NCBI RefSeq assembly: GCF_003601975.1
Contig: NZ_QZWZ01000016.1
Span: 62,001-126,000, forward strand
Length of the DNA: 64,000 bases
Direction of reading: 5' to 3'
Source of the DNA: Mesorhizobium waimense
Lineage (GTDB): Bacteria > Pseudomonadota > Alphaproteobacteria > Rhizobiales > Rhizobiaceae
Numbering within the stretch: the stretch's first letter is position 1; each line of letters begins with the position of its first letter. Positions 50,831-59,918 of this stretch are shown piece after piece. The notes under the pieces are model-generated. The model had not been told where the DNA came from, made no database searches, and worked only from the letters and a program-made list of their open reading frames with translations. A program made the position numbers and the translations under genes.

Positions 50831-51643
50831 TCAGATAGCCTCGGCAGGCGCCTTGCCCGTCAGAAGCAGGTGCGTGGCAGCCGCCACGTCCTGCTGGCGC
50901 ATCAGGCTTTCGCCGACGAGGAAGGTGCCGATGCCGCTCCTTTGCATCCTGAGGCAATCGTCATGCGTGAAGATACCGCTCTCGCTGACCAGCAGCCGGC
51001 CGCCCGGCACCATGGGCGCCAGTCGCTCGGATGTTTCAAGGCTGGTTTCGAACGTTCTCAGATTGCGGTTGTTGATACCGATCAGCTGCGACGAGAGTTT
51101 TACAGCGCGCTGCGTCTCTGCCTCATCATGCACCTCTATCAGCGCATCCATGCCGAGTTCGAATGCCGTCGCTTCAAGCTCGCTCGCCAGGGCATCATCG
51201 ACGCTGGCCATGATGATCAGGATGGCATCAGCGCCCCAGGCGCGAGCCTCATAGACCTGATAGGGATCGAACAGGAAATCCTTGCGCAGTGCGGGCAGGG
51301 CGACGGCTGCTCTTGCCCTGGTGAGAAATTCCGGCGCGCCCTGGAAGGACGGCGCATCGGTCAATACCGAAAGGCAGGCAGCACCGCCTTTCGCATAGGC
51401 TTTGGCCAGTGCTGGTGGGTCGAAATCGGCACGGATCAGCCCTTTGGAGGGGCTCGCCTTCTTAATCTCGGCAATCAGGGCGAAGCTGCCCGATCTGCGC
51501 TTGGCCTCGAGCGCTGCGAGAAAGCCGCGTGGCGCATCGGCGTCCTTCGCCCGCGCTTTGATCTCCGCAAGCGGCACGCTGAGCTTCGCTGCGGCGATCT
51601 CGTCGCGCTTGTAGGCCTCGATCTTGCGCAGGATGTCGGACAA
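50831..51643 (-). CDS. trpC: Indole-3-glycerol phosphate synthase
   Basis: A 270-residue TIM-barrel enzyme of tryptophan synthesis: LIAEIKKASPSKGLIR, LRKDFLFDPYQVYEARAWGADA, LIGINNRNLRTFE and LLVSESGIFTHDD carry the catalytic Lys, Glu and Asn residues (each given as a short block). Product of PRAI-independent single-domain type. It follows trpD after five bases and precedes moaC by two. Confidence 0.97.
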   Translation of the reverse strand: MSDILRKIEAYKRDEIAAAKLSVPLAEIKARAKDADAPRGFLAALEAKRRSGSFALIAEIKKASPSKGLIRADFDPPALAKAYAKGGAACLSVLTDAPSFQGAPEFLTRARAAVALPALRKDFLFDPYQVYEARAWGADAILIIMASVDDALASELEATAFELGMDALIEVHDEAETQRAVKLSSQLIGINNRNLRTFETSLETSERLAPMVPGGRLLVSESGIFTHDDCLRMQRSGIGTFLVGESLMRQQDVAAATHLLLTGKAPAEAI

Positions 51644-51648
51644 GGCCT

Positions 51649-52659
51649 TTACCCGTTCGAAATTGCGACCAGCCTGTCGAGCACCTGGAGCGCCCGGCCG
51701 CTGTCGATGGCTTGCGCAGCACTCGCCATGCCGTCGGCAAGCGTCGTCGCCTTGCCCGCCACCACCAGTCCGGCGCCGGCATTCATCAGCACCGTATCGC
51801 GATAGGCACCGGCGGCACCGCCCAGCATGTCGCGCATGGCTTTGGCGTTGTAGGCGGCGTCGCCGCCGCGCAACTCGTCCTTGCTGTGGCGCTTCAGCCC
51901 GACCGCTTCCGGGGTCAGCGTGAAGCTGCGGATCTCGCCGCCGACGAGCTCCGCCACCTGCGTCTCCCCGGTGGTGGTGATTTCGTCATAGCCGTCGCCA
52001 TGCACGACCCAGGCATGGTCGGTGCCCAGCGCCTTCAACGTTTCGGCGACAGGCATGATCCATTCCGGCAGGAACACGCCGACCATCTGCCTGAGGACAC
52101 CGGCCGGATTGGACAGCGGGCCAAGCAGATTGAAGATGGTGCGGGTGCCGAGTTCGCCGCGGATCGGGCCGACATGCTTCATCGCCGGATGATGGGCCGG
52201 CGCGAACATGAAGCCGACGCCGGTCTCGTGGATGCAGTGGCCGATGGTTTCCGGCGGGATGTCGATCTTGACGCCGAGCGCGGTCAGCACATCGGCGGCA
52301 CCAGTCAGCGAAGACAGGCCGCGATTGCCGTGCTTGGCGACCGGGACGCCGCTACCGGCGATGACGAAGGCCGACCCGGTCGAGATGTTGACCGAGTGCG
52401 AATTGTCGCCGCCGGTGCCAACGATATCGATGGCACCGTGCGGAGCATCGACGCGCAGCATCTTGGCGCGCATGGTGGCGACGGCGCCGGAGATCTCGCT
52501 CACCGCCTCGCCGCGCACGCGCAACGCCATCAGGAAACCGCCGATCTGGCCGGGCGTCGCATCGCCCGACATGATGATATCGAAGGCTTCGCGCGCCTCG
52601 TCGAAAGAAAGCGGCGTGCCGCCCGCGACCTTGGCGATATGAGTTTTCAGCGCGCTCAT
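51649..52659 (-). CDS. trpD: Anthranilate phosphoribosyltransferase
   Basis: A 336-residue transferase joining anthranilate to PRPP. DIVGTGGDNSHSVNIST is the PRPP-binding loop, KHGNRGLSSLTGAADVL binds anthranilate, and HHPAMKHVGPIRGELGTRTIFN, in part, follows. Start overlaps the stop of ppiD by four bases. Anthranilate for this enzyme could also come from the kynureninase encoded nearby, which is interesting but unproved. trpE/G are elsewhere. Confidence 0.97.
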   Translation of the reverse strand: MSALKTHIAKVAGGTPLSFDEAREAFDIIMSGDATPGQIGGFLMALRVRGEAVSEISGAVATMRAKMLRVDAPHGAIDIVGTGGDNSHSVNISTGSAFVIAGSGVPVAKHGNRGLSSLTGAADVLTALGVKIDIPPETIGHCIHETGVGFMFAPAHHPAMKHVGPIRGELGTRTIFNLLGPLSNPAGVLRQMVGVFLPEWIMPVAETLKALGTDHAWVVHGDGYDEITTTGETQVAELVGGEIRSFTLTPEAVGLKRHSKDELRGGDAAYNAKAMRDMLGGAAGAYRDTVLMNAGAGLVVAGKATTLADGMASAAQAIDSGRALQVLDRLVAISNG

Positions 52660-54548
52660 CTGGCCTGCGCCTGGGCAACGGCGGTCTGGTCGATGCGGAC
52701 GTCGTATTGCGTCTGCAACTGCGCCACCAACTGGTCTAGCAGATCGTCCGACATGCCGGCGGTGAAGGATTTCTGCGCGTCGTCCGGCACCGAGCTGGCA
52801 TCGGCGCCAGCCGGTTCGAACACTTCGGCGACCTTGAACAGTATCTGTCCTTCGCCGGTGGGCGAGGGGATCAGCCCAGTTCCGCCTTCACCGACGCCGA
52901 ACATCGCCGCCGCACCTTCCTTGCCGAAATCGACGTCGTCCGCTTCGCGCTTGACGCCACGCTTGGTCTGCTTCTCGAGCTTGAGTTCGCCGGCGATAAC
53001 ATCAAGCGTGGTGCCGGCCTTGAGCCGCTTCTCCAACTCGTTGGCCTTAGCGGTCAGGCGCTTGGTTGACTCCGCCGCCGTCCAGTCGGCCACCACCTTC
53101 TGGCGGACCTCGTCCAGCGTGCGATCGCGCGCCGGCGTGATCGATCCGACCTCGTAGAACACGAAACCGTTGTCGGCGGTGGTCAGGCCCTCATTCTCGG
53201 CGCCGGGCTCGGCGGCGAATACCGATTTGATGAGCTCCGCCGATTCCGGCAGGTCGTTGACGATCGTATCGTCAGGCCGCTGGCCGGTGCGGTCGATCGC
53301 ATCGATGGTGACGACCTTGAGCTTCAGCTTGGCGGCCGCATCGGCGAGCGAACTGCCCGAGGCGCGCGTGTCTTCGTAATTGTCGTGCACATCCAGCAGG
53401 ATGCGGCTTGCCTCGCCCGGCGCCAGGTCCTTGCGAATCTGCTCGGACACTTCGGCAAGCGGCTTCACCACTTCCGGCTTGATATCGGTGACGCGCAAAA
53501 GCACCGGGCCGAAGGCGCCCTGGACGACAGAACTGACTTCATTGGCGGCAAGCTTGAAAGCCGCGTCGGCCACAGCCTTGTCGGCGATCTTGTCCTTGGC
53601 CAGCGTACCGAGCAGCGTATCGGCTTGCGTCTTGCCCTCGGCGGTGACGATCTTATCGAAGGTCGCCCCCGTTTTCAGCGAGTCCAGCGCTGCCTTGGCC
53701 GCATCGGGCGACTGGAACACCAGCTGTTCGATGGTGCGCATTTCAGGCGTGGTGTAGCGCGACTTGTTCTTGTTGTAATCGTCGCTGATCTGCTGGTCGG
53801 TTACGGCGCTGAGATCCATGATGTCTTGCGGCTCGAGCCTGACATAGGAGAATTTGCGGTATTCCGGCGCCGCATAGGATTTCTTATTGGCATCGAAATA
53901 GGCCGACAGCACGCTATCGGACGGCGCCTCGATCGGCTCGACCAGCGTCTTCGGCAAGGTGAGGTAGTCGACCGTGCGGTCCTCGCCGCGATAGAGCGCC
54001 ACCGCCTTGAGGAAGGTTTGCGGCGCCTTGAGGCCGTCCGAAACCGCCTCAACGATCTGCTGGCGCACCGCCACCTGGGCGCGGTTCTTCAGATAGTCCT
54101 CGGGTCGCATGCCGACCTCGCGCAGCAGGTATTCGAACGTCCTGCGGTCGAACTGGCCGCCAGGCCCCTTGAAGGCCGGGTCTTCGCGCGTGAGTTCGGC
54201 AAGCCGGTCCTTAGAGAGGCCAAGCCCGAGCTTGCGGGCCTGCTCATCGAGGACGGCGCCCGAAACGAGCTGCGCCAGCACCTGGTTGTCAATGCCGAGC
54301 GCTTTCGCTTGTTCGTGAGTGATACGCTGACCGAATTGCTGCGACATGACGCTGACCTGGCGATCATAGGCGAGCCGGTATTCGTTGATCGAAACAGTCG
54401 TGCCACCGGCGGTGATCACCGAATGATGGCCACCCAAAGTGCCCGACAAGCGCCCGGAAATTCCCCAGACCGCAAAGCTCAGCACCAGCAATGACAGCAG
54501 CGCTTTCGCGACCCAGGTGCCCGCCGCGTTTCTCAAGATACCAAGCAT
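52656..54548 (-). CDS. ppiD: PpiD-like periplasmic folding factor (SurA_N and PpiC domains)
   Basis: A 630-residue protein with one N-terminal membrane helix (about 14-32, LLSLLVLSFAVWGISG), a SurA_N/PpiD N-domain (about 50-200), and a parvulin-like PpiC domain (about 270-370) with LVFQSPDAAKAAL and FGPVLLRVTDIKPE. It is anchored in the inner membrane facing the periplasm and helps outgoing proteins at the Sec exit. ATG 54548 is chosen for the membrane helix. Its stop overlaps trpD by four bases, so it heads the ppiD-trpD-trpC-moaC-moeA run. Divergent from tpiA. Confidence 0.92.
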   Translation of the reverse strand: MLGILRNAAGTWVAKALLSLLVLSFAVWGISGRLSGTLGGHHSVITAGGTTVSINEYRLAYDRQVSVMSQQFGQRITHEQAKALGIDNQVLAQLVSGAVLDEQARKLGLGLSKDRLAELTREDPAFKGPGGQFDRRTFEYLLREVGMRPEDYLKNRAQVAVRQQIVEAVSDGLKAPQTFLKAVALYRGEDRTVDYLTLPKTLVEPIEAPSDSVLSAYFDANKKSYAAPEYRKFSYVRLEPQDIMDLSAVTDQQISDDYNKNKSRYTTPEMRTIEQLVFQSPDAAKAALDSLKTGATFDKIVTAEGKTQADTLLGTLAKDKIADKAVADAAFKLAANEVSSVVQGAFGPVLLRVTDIKPEVVKPLAEVSEQIRKDLAPGEASRILLDVHDNYEDTRASGSSLADAAAKLKLKVVTIDAIDRTGQRPDDTIVNDLPESAELIKSVFAAEPGAENEGLTTADNGFVFYEVGSITPARDRTLDEVRQKVVADWTAAESTKRLTAKANELEKRLKAGTTLDVIAGELKLEKQTKRGVKREADDVDFGKEGAAAMFGVGEGGTGLIPSPTGEGQILFKVAEVFEPAGADASSVPDDAQKSFTAGMSDDLLDQLVAQLQTQYDVRIDQTAVAQAQAR

Positions 54549-54693
54549 GCATACTTCCGATTTTTGCGCATTTTGCGTGCGCCCGAGTTTGAAACAAGCG
54601 CAATAGCGCCCTTCCGGTCCACTGTCGATTGCTTTGTGGCCTGATTTTGATAGTGAGGGCGGCAGCCCAATGTCGCCCGGAGAAACAAAGCCC

Positions 54694-55461
54694 ATGACGC
54701 CTGGAATCCGCCCGCTCGTCGCCGGCAACTGGAAAATGAATGGCACCAGCGCCTCGCTGAACGAGCTGAGGACGATCGGCAATGGCTTCATGAGCGGGCT
54801 CGACACCGAGACGGAAGCCGTGGTCTGCGTGCCCGCGACCTTGCTTGCGCATGCCGTCGAGATCCTGTCGCGCACCCCGGTGCGAACCGGCGGCGAGGAT
54901 TGCCATCCCAAGGAGAGCGGCGCCTATACGGGGCGGATTTCGGCGGAGATGTTGAAGGACGCCGGCGCCAGCCACGTCATCGTCGGCCATTCGGAATGCC
55001 GCTCCGATCTCGGCGAGGACGATGCCCTGGTCCAAGCCAAGGCTTCCGCAGCCTGGCGCGCCGGCCTGGTGGCGATCATCTGCATCGGTGAGACAAGCGC
55101 CGAACGTGAGGCCGGCACGACGCTCGAAGTCCTGTCGCGCCAGGTCGCCGGCTCGGTGCCGCCGAGCGCTACCGCCGCCAACACCATCATCGCCTACGAG
55201 CCGGTCTGGGCGATCGGTACCGGCCTGACACCGACCGCCGCCGATGTCGCCGAGGCCCATGCGCATATCCGTGCAAAGCTGGTGGATCTGCTCGGCGACG
55301 CCGCAGCAAGGATGCGCATTCTCTATGGCGGCTCGGTCAAGCCCTCCAACGCCGCTGAGCTGCTCGGCATCGACAATGTCGACGGCGCGCTGGTCGGCGG
55401 CGCCAGCCTGAAGGCGGCGGACTTTCTTGGCATCGCTGAGGCCTATTTGAACATCGTGTAG
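54694..55461 (+). CDS. tpiA: Triosephosphate isomerase
   Basis: A 255-residue TIM-barrel enzyme: AGNWKMNG carries Lys, VIVGHSECRSDLGE the electrophilic His, AYEPVWAIGTG the catalytic Glu, and ILYGGSVKPSNAAEL the phosphate loop. It interconverts dihydroxyacetone phosphate and glyceraldehyde-3-phosphate. ATG 54694 fits the family start; ATG 54670 is an alternative. It is divergent from ppiD and followed by secG. Confidence 0.97.
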   Translation: MTPGIRPLVAGNWKMNGTSASLNELRTIGNGFMSGLDTETEAVVCVPATLLAHAVEILSRTPVRTGGEDCHPKESGAYTGRISAEMLKDAGASHVIVGHSECRSDLGEDDALVQAKASAAWRAGLVAIICIGETSAEREAGTTLEVLSRQVAGSVPPSATAANTIIAYEPVWAIGTGLTPTAADVAEAHAHIRAKLVDLLGDAAARMRILYGGSVKPSNAAELLGIDNVDGALVGGASLKAADFLGIAEAYLNIV

Positions 55462-55627
55462 ACAGGCAGCTCATTGCCGGCTTGGGCGCTGGCGAAATCG
55501 TTGCAAAGACTGCAATGCTTCCCATATTCCGGCCACGGGCTTGGAAATGCCGTTAAAGCATTGTAAGGAGCCGCCTCCAAATCACCGGTCGTCTTCGCGG
55601 CCGCGCAAGGCCTTGCCAGGATAAATT

Positions 55628-56110
55628 ATGGAAACCGTACTGATCGTCATTCACCTTATGGTCGTGCTCGCGCTTGTCGGCGTGGTGCTGCTGCAGCGCT
55701 CCGAAGGCGGCGGTCTTGGCATCGGCGGCGGTTCTGGTTTCATGACCGCGCGCGGCGCCGCCAATGCGCTGACGAGGGCGACGGCGATCCTGGCGGCTGC
55801 CTTCTTCGTCACTTCGCTGACATTGTCCATTCTCGCCCGCTATGGCGAAAAGCCGATCGACATCCTCGACCGTGCTCCGGCGACCTCCGACAATGCGGGC
55901 AAGGGCGTGCTCAACCAGTTGCCGGGCACCACGGCGCCCGCAGGCACTCCCGCGCCGCCGGCTCCCGCCGGCAGCACCGCGCCAACGCCGCCCTCCCGCA
56001 ACGATGCCGCGACGACGCCTCCGGCGACGCCGGCGCCCGCGACTCCGGCCACCCCACCGGCTGCCAATGGCGTCACCTTGCCGGTCACCCCGCAGGTCCC
56101 GAACCAGTAG
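55628..56110 (+). CDS. secG: Protein-export membrane protein SecG
   Basis: A 160-residue Sec subunit with two membrane helices (about 3-22 and 52-72) linked by LLQRSEGGGLGIGGGSGFM, the SecG loop signature. E. coli SecG is 110 residues; here a tail of about 75 residues is almost pure Pro, Ala and Thr with repeated TPPA/PATP units and ends NQ. The tail is typical of rhizobial SecG and is probably disordered. The gene follows tpiA by 166 bases. Confidence 0.93.
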   Translation: METVLIVIHLMVVLALVGVVLLQRSEGGGLGIGGGSGFMTARGAANALTRATAILAAAFFVTSLTLSILARYGEKPIDILDRAPATSDNAGKGVLNQLPGTTAPAGTPAPPAPAGSTAPTPPSRNDAATTPPATPAPATPATPPAANGVTLPVTPQVPNQ

Positions 56111-56116
56111 CCGGCA

Positions 56117-56147
56117 GAGCATGATCCCGAAAAGCGGAATCATGCTC
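56117..56147. repeat. Rhizobial intergenic palindrome, copy 3
   Basis: GAGCATGAT and ATCATGCTC give 9-base arms (56117-56125 and 56139-56147) with an inner CCG/CGG stem; CAAAAC follows. It shares the CATGAYCCCGAA core with the copy at 7688 and lies just after secG. Confidence 0.7.
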
Positions 56148-56208
56148 AAAACAAAAAGATAAAAAATAGAGCCCCATCCCGATCCTATCGGCATGGAACA
56201 GGCCTTTG

Positions 56209-56247
56209 TTGCCGCGATCTGTTGTCGTTTGAACACAGTCGCGGCAA
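56209..56247. promoter_or_regulatory. Long inverted repeat upstream of the L,D-transpeptidase
   Basis: TTGCCGCGA (56209-56217) and TCGCGGCAA (56239-56247) form perfect 9-base arms; the inner CTGTT/AACA bases partly continue the stem. It lies about 70 bases before the -35 of the transpeptidase promoter, as an operator or an RNA hairpin would. Confidence 0.45.
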
Positions 56248-56294
56248 ATGCCGCATGATCACGAAGATTCAACCGAGCGTAGCTCCATGGCGCG

Positions 56295-56323
56295 CTTGAG
56301 GCGTCCGTGGCTAATCGATTATA
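56295..56323 (+). promoter_or_regulatory. Promoter for the L,D-transpeptidase gene
   Basis: CTTGAG (56295-56300) and ATTATA (56318-56323) are separated by 17 bases, close to the rhizobial vegetative consensus. Transcription would start near 56330, about 77 bases before the ATG. Confidence 0.5.
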
Positions 56324-56406
56324 GATTGCGCGCGGCACTTTCGGCGTCCTTGGGGGGCGCCGGGCGACGCCGTAGGCAACAAGCATTGAACGATCGGATC
56401 TTCGCC

Positions 56407-57522
56407 ATGCAGCTTCGCAGCTTCATTCTCCTGGGGTTTTGCGCCGTACTCGGCATGAGTTCGGCCGCCGTCGCCGGCACGCCGGCAATGGTTTTACAGC
56501 AGTCGGTTGGAAAGACCGATGTCATCAATGTCGCCGCCGCCAAAAGCGATACGGCGCAGTTGAAGCTTCTCAAGAAGAAGAAAAATCCGAGCGCCGACGA
56601 TCTGGCTCAGATCAGCAAGCTCGAAGCCAAGATCGCAGCCGACAAGGAAGCCGCTCGCGCCAAGGCGCTCGAAGCCAGGAAACTGGCGATGCGCGAGGCG
56701 GCCAAGGCCAAGGCTGGCGCGGAACGTCAGGCATTCCTGGCCAAGAAGGGCCAGGCGGCGGAAACCAAGGTGGCGGACGCCAAGCTGGGCAAGATGACCG
56801 TCAAGATCATCGAGCCGGTTCAGCCGATCGCGCCGATCCAGTCCGCCGAAACGCTCCCGGCCGAGGCCATGAACGTGGCGCTGACTGGCAACAATGGCGA
56901 ATTGCGCAGCGAAGCGCCCGGCCAGAAGCCGCGCAACATCGGGCTCTTCGCCGGCCTGTTCGGCGGCACCTCATCCTCGTCGATGTCGCTGCTGCCGGAG
57001 ACGCGCGCGCTCGATCAGGTGCTTGCCAAGAAGGAAGCCAAGAAGCAGTTCAAGGTGAAGCCGGAATTCGTGCCGCAGGAAGTGGAATTCACCGGCTACG
57101 ATGCGGGTACTATCGTCATCGACACCAGTGCCCGCCGTCTCTATTTGGTCGATTCGGCTTTCACCGCGCGCCGCTATGCGATTGCGGTCGGCCGCGAAGG
57201 CCTGCAGTTCAAGGGCACGGTTGCGGTCGGCGACAAGCAGGAATGGCCGCGCTGGATCCCGACGCTCGACATGCAGAAGCGTGAACCGAAGCACTATGGC
57301 CAGTACAAGGACGGCATGCCCGGCGGCGGCGAGAACCCGCTCGGTGCACGCGCCATCTACCTCTATGACGGCAAGAAGGACACGCACCTGCGTATCCACG
57401 GCACCATCGCGCCGCAGTCGATCGGAACCAGCGCCTCCAATGGCTGCTTCCGCATGATCAACGAGCATGTCATGGACCTCTACAGCCGGGTCAGGGTCGG
57501 CACCAAGGTCGTTATTATCTAA
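56407..57522 (+). CDS. L,D-transpeptidase (YkuD domain)
   Basis: A 371-residue periplasmic enzyme. A signal peptide (1-24, ending AVA) is followed by a lysine/alanine-rich coiled region (about 50-130) and a YkuD domain (about 225-371) with HLRIHGT and SASNGCFRMIN, which hold the catalytic His and Cys. It forms 3-3 cross-links in peptidoglycan or links it to proteins, abundant in rhizobia. The ATG at 56407 is chosen because the signal peptide starts there. It lies between secG and pyrG with its own promoter and an inverted repeat upstream, and a strong terminator follows. Confidence 0.92.
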   Translation: MQLRSFILLGFCAVLGMSSAAVAGTPAMVLQQSVGKTDVINVAAAKSDTAQLKLLKKKKNPSADDLAQISKLEAKIAADKEAARAKALEARKLAMREAAKAKAGAERQAFLAKKGQAAETKVADAKLGKMTVKIIEPVQPIAPIQSAETLPAEAMNVALTGNNGELRSEAPGQKPRNIGLFAGLFGGTSSSSMSLLPETRALDQVLAKKEAKKQFKVKPEFVPQEVEFTGYDAGTIVIDTSARRLYLVDSAFTARRYAIAVGREGLQFKGTVAVGDKQEWPRWIPTLDMQKREPKHYGQYKDGMPGGGENPLGARAIYLYDGKKDTHLRIHGTIAPQSIGTSASNGCFRMINEHVMDLYSRVRVGTKVVII

Positions 57523-57565
57523 CGACAAAGGTCGTCATCATCTGATGCCTTCAACCATCATGCCG

Positions 57566-57595
57566 AAAGGGCCGGCTCAGCCGGCCCTTTTGTTT
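57566..57595 (+). terminator. Terminator after the L,D-transpeptidase
   Basis: AAAGGGCCGGCT and AGCCGGCCCTTT form a near-perfect palindromic stem followed by TTGTTTT, about 45 bases after the stop. Strong intrinsic terminator. Confidence 0.85.
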
Positions 57596-57706
57596 TGATC
57601 GGAACACTATTTGGCCCCTCAGGGCTTCGCGCCTTCTTGGGAAAAAGCCTTCGCGGCGGTTTTTTCTCTGGCGGAATCAATCCGGCCGCGTTAAGCGATG
57701 AATCCC

Positions 57707-59335
57707 ATGGCGCGATATGTATTCATCACTGGCGGCGTGGTTTCCTCACTCGGAAAAGGCATCGCCGCAGCGGCCCTTGGGGCTCTCTTGCAGGCGCGAG
57801 GCTACCGCGCGCGCATCAAAAAGCTCGATCCTTACCTCAACGTCGATCCCGGAACGATGTCGCCGTATCAGCATGGCGAGGTCTTCGTCACCGACGACGG
57901 CGCCGAGACCGATCTCGACCTCGGCCACTATGAGCGCTTCACCGGCCGCTCGGCCAACCAGCAGGACAACATCACCACCGGCCGCATCTACAAGAACATC
58001 ATCGAGCGCGAGCGGCGCGGCGACTATCTGGGCGCCACCGTGCAGGTCATTCCGCACGTCACCGACGAGATCAAGCATTTCGTCCTCGACGGCAATGACG
58101 ACTACGACTTCGTGCTGTGCGAGATCGGCGGCACCGTCGGCGACATCGAGGCGATGCCGTTCCTGGAGGCGATCCGCCAGCTCGGCAACGACTTGCCGCG
58201 CAACAACGCCGTCTACGTGCACCTGACGCTGATGCCCTACATCCCGACGGCCGGCGAACTGAAGACCAAGCCGACCCAGCATTCGGTCAAGGAACTGCGC
58301 GGCATCGGCATCGCTCCCGACATCCTTTTGGTCCGCGCCGACCGACCGATCCCCAAGGAAGAACGCCGAAAGTTGTCGCTGTTCTGCAATGTGCGCGAGA
58401 GCGCGGTCATCCAGGCGCTCGACGTGCCGCATATCTACGATGTGCCGATGGCCTATCACAAGGAAGGGCTGGACTCCGAAGTGCTCGCCGCTTTCGGCAT
58501 CGACCCGGCGCCGAAGCCGCGCATGGAGCCCTGGCAGAAGGTCTCCGACCGCATCCACAATCCGGAAGGCGAGGTGACCATCGCCATCGTCGGCAAATAC
58601 ACCGGCCTCAAGGACGCCTACAAATCGCTGATCGAGGCGCTCTCGCATGGCGGCCTCGCCAACCGCGTCAAGGTCAAGCTCGACTGGATCGAGAGCGAAA
58701 TCTTCGAAAAGGAAGACCCGACGCCGTGGCTGGAAAAGGTGCATGGCATCCTTGTTCCCGGCGGCTTCGGCGAGCGCGGCTCGGAAGGCAAGATCCTGGC
58801 GGCGAAATTCGCGCGAGAGCGAAAGGTGCCGTATTTCGGCATCTGCTTCGGCATGCAGATGGCCTGCATCGAGGCGGCAAGGTCGTTGGCCGGCGTCGAG
58901 CATGCTTCCTCGACCGAGTTCGGCCCGAGCAAGGAGCCGGTCGTCGGCCTGATGACCGAATGGCTGAAGGGCAACATGCTGGAGAAGCGCAAGGAAACCG
59001 GCGACCTCGGCGGCACCATGCGGCTTGGCGCCTATCAGGCCGAACTCACCAAGGGCTCAAAGATCGCCGAGATCTATGGCGACACCCAGATTTCCGAGCG
59101 CCACCGCCACCGCTACGAGGTCAATGTCGACTACAAGGAGCGGCTCGAGGATTGCGGCCTGGTGTTTGCCGGCATGTCGCCCGACGGTGTGTTGCCCGAG
59201 ACCGTCGAATACCCCGACCATCCCTGGTTCATCGGCGTGCAGTACCATCCTGAGCTGAAAAGCCGGCCGCTCGACCCGCACCCGCTGTTTGCCAGCTTCA
59301 TCGAGGCGGCGATGGAGCAGAGCCGCCTCGTCTAG
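57707..59335 (+). CDS. pyrG: CTP synthase
   Basis: A 542-residue enzyme making CTP from UTP with glutamine. The synthase domain opens VFITGGVVSSLGKGI and has the IGGTVGDIEAMPFLEA block; the glutaminase domain has YFGICFGMQMA (nucleophile Cys) and the VQYHPELKSRP His-Glu. ATG 57707 gives MARYVFITGG; ATG 57698 adds three residues. It is full-length. DUF1697 follows after four bases, so the operon is short. CTP is used by cdsA at 32 kb. Confidence 0.97.
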   Translation: MARYVFITGGVVSSLGKGIAAAALGALLQARGYRARIKKLDPYLNVDPGTMSPYQHGEVFVTDDGAETDLDLGHYERFTGRSANQQDNITTGRIYKNIIERERRGDYLGATVQVIPHVTDEIKHFVLDGNDDYDFVLCEIGGTVGDIEAMPFLEAIRQLGNDLPRNNAVYVHLTLMPYIPTAGELKTKPTQHSVKELRGIGIAPDILLVRADRPIPKEERRKLSLFCNVRESAVIQALDVPHIYDVPMAYHKEGLDSEVLAAFGIDPAPKPRMEPWQKVSDRIHNPEGEVTIAIVGKYTGLKDAYKSLIEALSHGGLANRVKVKLDWIESEIFEKEDPTPWLEKVHGILVPGGFGERGSEGKILAAKFARERKVPYFGICFGMQMACIEAARSLAGVEHASSTEFGPSKEPVVGLMTEWLKGNMLEKRKETGDLGGTMRLGAYQAELTKGSKIAEIYGDTQISERHRHRYEVNVDYKERLEDCGLVFAGMSPDGVLPETVEYPDHPWFIGVQYHPELKSRPLDPHPLFASFIEAAMEQSRLV

Positions 59336-59339
59336 CGAT

Positions 59340-59879
59340 ATGCAGACCTATGTCGCACTTCTCTACAGCATCATCCTGGGCGAAGGACGGCGCGTCATCA
59401 TGACCGACCTCAAGGCGATGGCGGAAAGCCTTGGCCTGAAGAACCCGCGCACGCTGGTGGCGACCGGCAATCTGGTCTTCGAGGCGAAAGCCACGGACGT
59501 TTCCGTGCTGGAGCAGCGACTGGAGTCGGCGTTCGAAAAGACCTTCGGCCGCCACGTCGACATCATCGTGCGACGCGCGGATGACTGGCTGACGCTTGCC
59601 GCCGGCAATCCGTTTCCGACCGAATCGGCTGTAACCGCGGACCAGGTGGCGGTGCGGGTGATGCGCAAGCCTGTTCCAGCGGATGCTGTCGCAGCGCTGC
59701 GGCCCTATGTCGGCCACGACGAAAAAATGCAGGCAGTCGGCGGCGACATCTGGATCGTCTTTTCGCGCGCGACACCAAGTTCGCGGCTAATTGCAGCGAC
59801 AAGCCACAAGCGCTTGGGCATCGGCACCTCGCGCAACTGGAACACGGTGCGCAGACTGGCCGAGATGGTCGGTCGATAG
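59340..59879 (+). CDS. DUF1697 family protein
   Basis: A 179-residue protein. TYVALLYSIILGEGRRVIMTDLK at the N-terminus, with the NPRTLVATGNLVFEA block and SRLIAATSHKRLGIGTSRNWNTV, matches DUF1697, whose fold is a two-domain ferredoxin-like protein of unknown function. The family usually begins MxxYVALLRGINVGG; here the RGINVGG part reads YSIILGE, so the N-terminal loop differs. It starts four bases after pyrG and is probably cotranscribed with it. Confidence 0.88.
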   Translation: MQTYVALLYSIILGEGRRVIMTDLKAMAESLGLKNPRTLVATGNLVFEAKATDVSVLEQRLESAFEKTFGRHVDIIVRRADDWLTLAAGNPFPTESAVTADQVAVRVMRKPVPADAVAALRPYVGHDEKMQAVGGDIWIVFSRATPSSRLIAATSHKRLGIGTSRNWNTVRRLAEMVGR

Positions 59880-59882
59880 AGG

Positions 59883-59904
59883 AGGGGCGGCTTGCGCCGC
59901 CCCT
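59883..59904. terminator. Hairpin between DUF1697 and the NCS1 permease
   Basis: AGGGGCGGC and GCCGCCCCT form a perfect 9-base stem around TTGC, between two converging genes. The T-run is missing, so it may stall rather than terminate fully. Confidence 0.55.
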
Positions 59905-59918
59905 GACGATATTACTCT

